A stretch of DNA of 6,417 nucleotides, taken from the NCBI GenBank assembly GCA_964345975.1, contig CAYFSS010000043.1, positions 1-6,417 on the forward strand. Direction: 5' to 3'. Positions 1-4,691 of this stretch are shown piece by piece. Numbering within the stretch: position 1 is the stretch's first letter; each line of letters starts with the position of its first letter. The DNA comes from CAYFSS01 sp964345975 (lineage in GTDB: Bacteria > Bacillota > Clostridia > Saccharofermentanales > Fastidiosipilaceae). Position numbers and translations under genes: made by a program. The notes under the pieces were generated by a model, which made no database searches, was not told the DNA's origin, and was given only the letters and a program-made list of their open reading frames with translations.

Positions 1-1
1 A

Positions 2-850
2 GTGACATCTTTGACCAGCCAAGAGCAAACCGCCAAACGAGAGTCGCTGAACGAAGATCCATGGCTCCAAGAGATGGTCGCCTCGGGACGCAAGGTCGAC
101 GACTCCATTCAATCAAACGGTTATATACTGCCCATCAGCTACTATTATTCTGAGGAAAGTCAATTATCCCGAGATAACAACACCGTGATTTTGGTCCATG
201 GTTTGGGAGGCAATCGCCATGGGCTCGATGCCTACGTGAAATATTTCTTGGACCTTGGATTCAATGCTTTGACCTACGACCAAAGAGCATCCAATGACCA
301 CCCCCAAAATGGCAATGCATACGGCATCTTAGAACGCTTGGATCTGGAAGCTGCCGTACAACACGTCCACATGCATGCACCGGATAAAGTCCTGGGACTA
401 TGGGGTGAATCTTTCGGAGGAGCAACCGTGGGCTTAGGGCTTGCCATGAATTCTATCGACGAACGAGTGGATTTTGCGATCCTGGATTCTCCTATGAGCG
501 AAGCCAGAAGCATGATCATGGCAGAGCTCGACAAGATGGACGTCCCCTTGAGCGGTTATTTCTATCGTTGGGCTTCCTTGATGACAAAATTACGCATGGG
601 ATTCTGGCTAGGCGAAACGGACGTCACGCAGCATATCGGAGCGTCCAAGCCCCCCCTCTTGGTGATCTATATCGAAGCCGATACGGTCACGCCGGCTTGG
701 ATGGCCGAAGGCATCTACGATGCCGCAACAGCAACCAAAGAACGACTGGTCTTTGAAGAAACTGCGCATGTCTTCAGCTTCTACACGTATCCGGAGAAAT
801 ATAAGGCAGCTGTTGAGAGCTTCCTCGGGAAGATCGGTGTGTTGGGGTAG
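2..850 (+). CDS. Alpha/beta hydrolase (serine hydrolase), probably 5'-truncated by the window edge
   Basis: The protein has the alpha/beta-hydrolase fold signatures in order. An oxyanion-side HGLGGN lies at residues 66-71, a nucleophile elbow GESFG at 135-139 with Ser137 as the likely nucleophile, an acid in EADTVTP (Asp227), and a catalytic His256 in ETAHVFSF. The triad is therefore complete. The family (YqkD/Hydrolase_4-like) acts as esterases, lipases or peptidases; the substrate cannot be read from sequence. The frame opens with GTG at base 2, with no room for a ribosome binding site. Related proteins usually carry an N-terminal membrane anchor before a charged segment like the one at residues 5-35, so I infer the true start lies left of the window. 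It ends at TAG 848-850, only 11 bp from the end of the convergent IIC gene, and no terminator hairpin is visible between them. Family assignment is secure; specificity is unknown. Confidence 0.85.
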   Translation: MTSLTSQEQTAKRESLNEDPWLQEMVASGRKVDDSIQSNGYILPISYYYSEESQLSRDNNTVILVHGLGGNRHGLDAYVKYFLDLGFNALTYDQRASNDHPQNGNAYGILERLDLEAAVQHVHMHAPDKVLGLWGESFGGATVGLGLAMNSIDERVDFAILDSPMSEARSMIMAELDKMDVPLSGYFYRWASLMTKLRMGFWLGETDVTQHIGASKPPLLVIYIEADTVTPAWMAEGIYDAATATKERLVFEETAHVFSFYTYPEKYKAAVESFLGKIGVLG

Positions 851-861
851 GCTTTTGAGTA

Positions 862-1890
862 TTAGTGCTCGAGGACCATTTGCCCGTCCTTGATCCAGCC
901 TTGTTTGCGCATGATCCCATAGACGATGTAGCTAAGAACTGCAGGTAAGATAATCTGAAGCAAAAGAATAGTGCCGATGAGGGGCAAGGTCTGAGTTTGA
1001 CCACGCATTGCCTCAAGCGTGCCGATTTGACCTACGAGGCCACTCGTTCCCATCCCTGCACCATAGGGTGTGTTTTCCATCTTAAAGACGATCGTAGAAA
1101 GCGGACCGAGTATTGCGCTTGATATGATCGCGGGCAACCAGATCCTGGGGTTTCGCATGATGTTGGGCATCTGGAGCATGCTCGTGCCGAGACCTTGCGC
1201 AGCGAGTCCACCCAAACCGTTGTCTCTATACGAAATAACTGCAAAGCCAACCATGTTCGCACAGCAACCGACGGTGGCAGCACCGGCCGCAAGACCCGAG
1301 AGGCCAAGCATCATGGAGATGGCCGCTGAAGAGATAGGGAGTGTAAGAGCCACACCCATCGTGACGGATACGAGAATGCCCATGATGAAGGGTTGTTGAG
1401 CGGTTGCAAACGTGATGAATTCCCCCAGAGAGGTCATGAGAGCTTGTACCCCGGGACCCACGAGCTTCGCGATGAACAATCCGGAAAGGATCGTGATGCT
1501 GGGAGTGATCAGGATGTCGAGTTTCGTGGTCTTGGAGACAAGCTTCCCCAACTCGGTCGCAACGATGGTTGCCAAGAAAACACCGACAGGACCACCTAAC
1601 TGATAGGAGGCATAGCCCACAACGGTCATCGAGAAGAGGACTAAATCGGTCGCCTTAAGCTTGTAGGCAATGGCGACCGCAATCGCCGGTCCTACCGCCA
1701 TTTGAACAGCCGGCCATACTTCATCCGTGAGGAAAGTCCACCCTGTCTCTTGACCGATGGTATTGAGGATAGTTCCGATGAGAAGCGATGCAAAGAGACC
1801 ATAGGCCATAGCACCTAAGGCGTCGATCCCGTAAGTTTTAAACGATGGATGAATTTGCTGCTTCTCTAGAAATGACTTTACCTTTGACAC
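862..1890 (-). CDS. PTS IIC-type membrane protein (PTS_EIIC_2 / PfoR-like)
   Basis: A polytopic membrane protein of 342 residues, with a short charged N-terminus (about 20 residues) followed by some eight to ten hydrophobic segments rich in Gly, Ala and Ile. Glycine-rich stretches such as GLSGLAAGAATVGCCANMVGF and LGGPVGVFLATIVATELG match what I know of the PTS_EIIC_2 family, which includes PfoR of Clostridium perfringens. Family members resemble sugar-translocating IIC subunits but often stand alone, as here: no IIA, IIB or sugar-metabolism gene is nearby, so transport by phosphotransfer is uncertain. The frame is open to a TTG at 1965, but I chose GTG at 1888-1890. It has a Shine-Dalgarno match 10 bases upstream, whereas the TTG has none and lies inside a promoter -35 box. 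The transcript is monocistronic and converges on the hydrolase. Family call good; ligand unknown. Confidence 0.85.
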   Translation of the reverse strand: MSKVKSFLEKQQIHPSFKTYGIDALGAMAYGLFASLLIGTILNTIGQETGWTFLTDEVWPAVQMAVGPAIAVAIAYKLKATDLVLFSMTVVGYASYQLGGPVGVFLATIVATELGKLVSKTTKLDILITPSITILSGLFIAKLVGPGVQALMTSLGEFITFATAQQPFIMGILVSVTMGVALTLPISSAAISMMLGLSGLAAGAATVGCCANMVGFAVISYRDNGLGGLAAQGLGTSMLQMPNIMRNPRIWLPAIISSAILGPLSTIVFKMENTPYGAGMGTSGLVGQIGTLEAMRGQTQTLPLIGTILLLQIILPAVLSYIVYGIMRKQGWIKDGQMVLEH

Positions 1891-1900
1891 GAATGATTTT

Positions 1901-1910
1901 CTCCCACCTT
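1901..1910 (-). promoter_or_regulatory. Ribosome binding site that fixes the GTG start of the PTS IIC gene
   Basis: Read on the minus strand this is AAGGTGGGAG. It ends 10 bases before the GTG at 1890. No comparable purine-rich site precedes the in-frame TTG at 1965, so this site supports the shorter protein. Confidence 0.6.
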
Positions 1911-1937
1911 GTGTATACGGGAAATATGCTGCGTTGT

Positions 1938-1965
1938 ATTCTATCCATTCTTGCGGGAAGTTCAA
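1938..1965 (-). promoter_or_regulatory. Sigma-A-type promoter for the PTS IIC gene
   Basis: On the minus strand, TTGAAC (1965-1960) is followed by a 16-bp spacer and TAGAAT (1943-1938). The -10 matches consensus at 5 of 6 positions and the -35 at 4 of 6. Transcription would begin near 1930, giving a leader of about 40 bases before the GTG start. The upstream in-frame TTG coincides with the -35 box, which argues against it being a start codon. Prediction from pattern only. Confidence 0.55.
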
Positions 1966-1973
1966 CGATCCAA

Positions 1974-2040
1974 CGTTTGAAAGGCGTAATCAGCAGGTCG
2001 TTTGAAGGGCGTAATCTATGAATCGTTTGAAGACGTAATC
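1974..2040. repeat. Three tandem direct repeats, 25-bp period, upstream of the PTS IIC promoter
   Basis: The motif CGTTTGAA(A/G)GGCGTAATC occurs at 1974-1991 and 1999-2016, and as a one-base-shorter copy (CGTTTGAAGACGTAATC) at 2024-2040. Starts are exactly 25 bp apart, and the sequence between copies is not conserved. The array begins 9 bp upstream of the -35 box of the IIC promoter, that is around -44 to -110 from its predicted transcription start. That is where an activator would bind. Only three copies with unconserved 7-8 bp gaps exist, so it is not a CRISPR. The binding protein is unknown. Confidence 0.75.
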
Positions 2041-2044
2041 AATA

Positions 2045-2057
2045 CATTGTGACAATG
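2045..2057. promoter_or_regulatory. 13-bp perfect palindrome, possible operator
   Basis: CATTGT-G-ACAATG is a perfect inverted repeat with a one-base centre. It lies 4 bp beyond the distal copy of the direct-repeat array and may belong to the same control region. It could also be chance; no regulator is identified. Confidence 0.3.
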
Positions 2058-2152
2058 CCTTCACGCTAAATGCACACAAAGCACACTCGCTGAAAGAGCA
2101 TTTCGTACCGAGAAGAAGTCTAATGCGTCTGTCTGATGCGGACACTTTCAAG

Positions 2153-2692
2153 CTACGGGAAATCCAAGTGAATCAGGAAGCTTCCACCCTCAGCGGATGC
2201 CGGGTCAACGATGAGTTCAATGCCTAGTCGGTCAGCATAGAATTTCGCTAGATAGAGCCCCAGTCCGGATTGGACTGCAGTCAGGAGTGAAATCGCTTCG
2301 GTGAGGAAGAAGGCAATCGGGAGACCGATGAGGAAGGCGATCGCCCCGTTCCACAGCGCCTCGAGCGAAAATATCGCGAAGAGACGGCTACGTCGCATCC
2401 CCATGACTAAGTAAAGCCCGATCTCCCGCTGCCGGCTGTCCAGTTGGTACTTGTAAGCGAGGTGTACGAGGATGTACACGAAGAAAATCGAGACCCCGAA
2501 GAGCACGGGAATGAGGTTCAAGAGACTCTCCACGGCGGCGCTCTCCAGTGTGTTGAGGAAACGCAGCACATCGAGATCACGGAAGGTAAGGAGCGCATAA
2601 AAGGCGACGACCGCGGTGACCAGAGCGGCATAGAAGAGGCCCTGTTCCCGGCGACGACGACGACCGCTGCGGCGAAGGATCTTAAAGAACAT
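2153..2692 (-). pseudogene. Chimeric remnant: N-terminal BceB-like ABC permease fused in frame to the C-terminus of a sensor histidine kinase
   Basis: A 179-residue open frame starting at ATG 2692. Residues 1-140 look like the first FtsX domain of a BceB-type permease: a basic N-terminus (RRSGRRRRREQ), a membrane segment near 18-37, a second near 57-80, the cytoplasmic RQREIGLYLVMGMRRSRL, and a third membrane segment near 107-138. Intact BceB-type permeases have roughly 620-680 residues. From about residue 141 the sequence changes character to SGLGLYLAKFYADRLGIEL and then EGGSFLIHLDFP before the stop. This is the G2 box and terminal strand of a HATPase_c domain from a BceS-like histidine kinase. 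Bce transporters are commonly encoded beside their two-component system, so a deletion between the two genes explains the join. Neither half should be functional. The start overlaps the expected end of the ATPase gene by 11 bases, the usual coupling. An assembly join is the main alternative. Confidence 0.8.
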
Positions 2693-3452
2693 CGCGTTTC
2701 CCCCCCGTCCAGCTGCGGCGTCATGTAGATGATGCGTTCGTAGAAAGCCTGTTGAGACTCCTGTTCGCCGAGTCGCAGTTCATGGAAAACTTCACCGTCG
2801 GAGAGGCGCAGGATGCGGGAGCAATACGCCGCAGCCTCGGGGTCGTGCGTCACCATGATCGTGGTGCGCCCTTCATCCCTGGTTGAGCCGCGAAGGCGTT
2901 CGAGGAGCGTCGCAGCATTGCGCGAGTCCAGCGCACCCGTCGGCTCATCGGCGAAGAGGATCTCGGGATAGCTGATAATGGCACGGACGGCGGCGACACG
3001 CTGACGTTGACCACCGGACATCTCGTTGGGGAACTTTTCGAGCACATCCGCGATCCCGAAGATGCGTGCCTGTTGGGCAAGGCGGTCCGTCCAGTCTTGG
3101 GGATGTGAGCCGTGGATGGAAGGGCACAGTAGAATATTCTCAGCGCCCGTCATATGGTCTAATAGCTCAAAGTTCTGAAACAAATAGCCCATGCTCTTCG
3201 CACGATAGCCCGCCAATTCATCGCCTGACATATTGACCAGCGAACGGCCTTTGAAGAGGATTTCACCATCGGTCGGGCGCAACAATGTGGACAAACAATT
3301 TAGCAGGGTCGACTTGCCGGAACCGGAAGCGCCCATGATGCCGAGGAATTCCCCGGATAAACGTCGAAGCTGAGGTTGCGAAGTGCATGGACAGCACTGT
3401 CACCGTTCCCATACTGTTTGGACAAGTCTATGATTTCAAGTATCTTCTGCAT
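2682..3452 (-). pseudogene. BceA-like ABC transporter ATPase, disrupted by two frameshifts
   Basis: If both shifts are repaired the gene encodes 256 residues, normal for BceA-type ATPases of antimicrobial-peptide export/sensing transporters. Visible elements in the repaired numbering are Walker A GASGSGKST (41-49), Q-loop FQNFELLDHMTG (Gln93), signature MSGGQRQR (145-152), Walker B ILFADEP with Glu170, D-loop GALDSRNA, and switch His203 in VTHD. The ATG at 3452 has a GGGAGG site 5 bases upstream. After VYPG one base is missing in the GGGG at 3350-3353, so translation from the ATG stops at 3300-3302 after about 50 residues, just past a garbled Walker A. A second shift occurs in a run of seven G (2700-2706): with six, the frame would end KRDVL-TAA at 2684-2682, overlapping the permease start. 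With seven it runs on to 2518 with an implausible tail. Together with the broken permease this indicates decay, although homopolymer sequencing error is possible. Confidence 0.8.
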
Positions 3453-3456
3453 GAAG

Positions 3457-3463
3457 ACCTCCC
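3457..3463 (-). promoter_or_regulatory. Ribosome binding site of the broken ATPase gene
   Basis: On the minus strand GGGAGGT precedes ATG 3452-3450; the GGGAGG core is separated from it by 5 bases (TCTTC). It shows that the gene originally began at 3452 and not at the internal ATG at 3336, which is inside the Walker A region and could not give a working ATPase. Confidence 0.65.
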
Positions 3464-3505
3464 TTCGTTTGAGATCACTTTAGACCTGAGGCTTCAGCTT
3501 GTGTA

Positions 3506-3534
3506 CTTACAGTGCGTGTCAGCTTTGATATAAT
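3506..3534 (+). promoter_or_regulatory. Extended -10 promoter for the DsbA-like gene
   Basis: A perfect TATAAT at 3529-3534 is preceded by TG at the extended -10 position (TGATATAAT). A weak -35, CTTACA at 3506-3511 (4 of 6 to consensus), lies 17 bp upstream. Transcription would start near 3541, giving a leader of about 54 bases. The promoter lies in the 142-bp gap shared with the divergent ATPase gene. I could not identify a clear minus-strand promoter for that gene. Confidence 0.65.
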
Positions 3535-3581
3535 CTGAAGAATCTATACATTCCTTTGTCCTAAGCGATTCTTTGCCCGGT

Positions 3582-3587
3582 GAGGAG
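3582..3587 (+). promoter_or_regulatory. Ribosome binding site that fixes the ATG start at 3595
   Basis: GAGGAG lies 7 bases before ATG 3595-3597. An in-frame GTG at 3580 would overlap this site, so it is not the start. Confidence 0.7.
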
Positions 3588-3594
3588 AAACTCT

Positions 3595-4473
3595 ATGCTC
3601 ACAGCTGAGCTTAAAACATCCCCAACAAAACTCATGATCTACACCTTCACCAATCCTTTTTGCATCTGGTGCTGGGCCAGTGAACCGATGCTTCGTAAGA
3701 TTGAGGTCGAGTTTGGCGAACACGTTGAGATCTACCCCTACATCGGGTCCCTGATCCCTGATCTGCGGGTCATCCAAGATCCCGAGTCCGGTCTCTATGC
3801 CTATGACATCGAGCGGTCCAACAAGAACTTCATCGAACGTTGGCAACGTCACGCGTCTGAGATAGGCATGCCCATCGATGTCGTGGGCCTTGAACTCTTC
3901 AACGAGAGGCGTTATTCCACGATGCCTACGGAAGTTGCCCTTGAAGCCGCTCGCTTGGCGAATGAAACGCTCTTCCCAATGTATTTAAGACGGATTCGTG
4001 AAGCCCTCTTTACGGAGCAAGTTCCCGTCAACGAACAAGACGAATATCTCCGCTTGGCTGAAGAGGTAGGCTATGACTTAGATTCTTTCACGGAGCCTCT
4101 CATCAACGGTCGGGCTCGCTCCTACTTCTACGAAGGCCTTCAAACCGCTGAGAAGTATGGCGTTGATACGTATCCAACCTCGATTCTGGTTTGGCAGGAT
4201 GATGAGCGCGAAGAAGCTATCTTTCTCAAGAGCTTCGTCACCTTTAGTGTGTATGCCGATGCGATCGATAAGCTTAGCCACGGACAAACAAAAGCCCATC
4301 CCCTCCCGCCCACCGTCCAATCAGTGCATGAACTGAGCAAGAGATATTCATGCCTTGCGACTCGCGAAATTGCCGAAATTCTCAACCTCGAGGATTCCGA
4401 GGCGGAAACGTTAGCCCTTGAAGCTCGTTTAAAAAGAAAAGCCATTCATACTTCAGCCTTCTTTTATCGGTAA
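3595..4473 (+). CDS. DsbA-family thioredoxin-fold protein (Thioredoxin_5 / SpxH-YjbH-like) with C-terminal helical domain
   Basis: The 292-residue protein opens with MIYTFTNPFCIWCWASEP, a beta strand running into a CxxC redox motif (Cys23, Cys26) as in DsbA-like thioredoxin folds. A helical insertion follows (about 70-185), then the cis-proline loop DTYPTS (Pro194) and a closing strand ILVWQ. This order matches cytoplasmic Thioredoxin_5/FrnE-like proteins; in Bacilli the related SpxH/YjbH is a ClpXP adaptor that delivers Spx for degradation. There is no signal peptide, so it should act in the cytoplasm, as a thiol oxidoreductase, isomerase or adaptor. Residues about 243-287 form a separate charged helical segment that reads like a helix-turn-helix (LATREIAEILNL). 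The gene is monocistronic behind its own extended -10 promoter and divergent from the Bce remnant. Fold call strong; adaptor role speculative. Confidence 0.8.
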   Translation: MLTAELKTSPTKLMIYTFTNPFCIWCWASEPMLRKIEVEFGEHVEIYPYIGSLIPDLRVIQDPESGLYAYDIERSNKNFIERWQRHASEIGMPIDVVGLELFNERRYSTMPTEVALEAARLANETLFPMYLRRIREALFTEQVPVNEQDEYLRLAEEVGYDLDSFTEPLINGRARSYFYEGLQTAEKYGVDTYPTSILVWQDDEREEAIFLKSFVTFSVYADAIDKLSHGQTKAHPLPPTVQSVHELSKRYSCLATREIAEILNLEDSEAETLALEARLKRKAIHTSAFFYR

Positions 4474-4585
4474 CTTTCAATCTTTACGACAACGAGTTGC
4501 GCGAGAGGGCTTTTTACCACTTAAGATTTCATAACTATTCTCTTGTTCCACTATACGTCGCATATTTACCGTATATTCTCAAGAT

Positions 4586-4614
4586 TTGACTTTGAGATCA
4601 GTTTAAGTTATTCT
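4586..4614 (+). promoter_or_regulatory. Sigma-A-type promoter for the alcohol dehydrogenase
   Basis: TTGACT (4586-4591, 5 of 6 to consensus) is followed by a 17-bp spacer and TATTCT (4609-4614, 4 of 6). Transcription would begin near 4621, inside the adjoining palindrome, leaving a leader of about 70 bases. Confidence 0.55.
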
Positions 4615-4615
4615 T

Positions 4616-4635
4616 TTATCAATATTTATTGATAA
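4616..4635. promoter_or_regulatory. Perfect 20-bp palindrome over the predicted transcription start; likely operator
   Basis: TTATCAATA-TT-TATTGATAA has two perfect 9-bp arms around a 2-bp centre, beginning 1 bp after the predicted -10 box. A repressor bound here would block initiation. The half-sites face opposite to the Rex consensus (TTGTGAA...TTCACAA) and to FNR sites (TTGAT...ATCAA), so neither fits directly. The regulator is unknown. It is too A/T-rich and lacks a downstream gene end, so a terminator is unlikely. Confidence 0.55.
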
Positions 4636-4675
4636 TTTTTGATCTTTTGGGTTTGACCCATTGGTCTTTGTTTCG

Positions 4676-4682
4676 AAAGGAG
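4676..4682 (+). promoter_or_regulatory. Ribosome binding site that fixes the ATG start at 4692
   Basis: AAAGGAG lies 9 bases before ATG 4692-4694. The frame is open further upstream to a TTG at 4629, but that lies within the palindrome and lacks a binding site. The protein from 4692 aligns with the known family N-terminus. Confidence 0.75.
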
Positions 4683-4691
4683 AAACACTAT

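Larger units (their letters stand above)
1966..2152. other. Gene-free stretch between PTS IIC promoter and ABC remnant
   Basis: No convincing coding frame is seen on either strand. Apart from the three 25-bp-period repeats and a 13-bp palindrome at 2045-2057, I see only a weak 5-bp stem (GCGTC/GATGC, near 2124-2138) without a following T tract. It covers the 3' side of the truncated permease/kinase chimera and the upstream side of the IIC gene. Confidence 0.6.
4474..4691. other. AT-rich intergenic control region of the alcohol dehydrogenase
   Basis: No gene is seen. The region contains a promoter (4586-4614), a 20-bp palindrome (4616-4635), a small TGGGT/ACCCA stem (4648-4660) and a ribosome binding site (4676-4682). 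A short TATACG/CGTATA inverted repeat with a 12-bp gap (4552-4575) is weaker. No convincing terminator is visible after the DsbA-like gene: the T run at 4511-4515 has no proper stem before it. Confidence 0.6.

Noticed and set aside
274..534. Minus-strand open frame within the hydrolase gene
   Set aside because: Antisense to conserved catalytic motifs and of low complexity; it is explained by codon bias of the real gene.
1974..2040. CRISPR array
   Set aside because: Only three short, imperfect copies with gaps of 7-8 bp; spacers would be far too short and no cas genes are present.
2124..2138. Terminator for the ABC remnant
   Set aside because: The stem GCGTC/GATGC is five pairs with one wobble and has no T tract on the minus strand.
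2518..2690. Extended C-terminal domain of the ATPase reading through into the permease gene
   Set aside because: The tail past LDGGE is the permease sequence in the wrong frame, with no domain character, and follows a seven-G run; the permease frame here is clearly the real one.
4480..4516. Terminator after the DsbA-like gene
   Set aside because: There is a T run after GAGAGGGC, but no stem of more than four pairs can be formed with the preceding bases.
4616..4635. Rex or FNR binding site
   Set aside because: The half-sites point outward (TTATCAA...TTGATAA) whereas Rex and FNR sites have TTG at the left outer edge; the match would need inverted half-sites.
4629..4691. N-terminal extension of the alcohol dehydrogenase from TTG 4629
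   Set aside because: It would place the start in the operator-like palindrome without a ribosome binding site; the known family begins at the MKG following ATG 4692.
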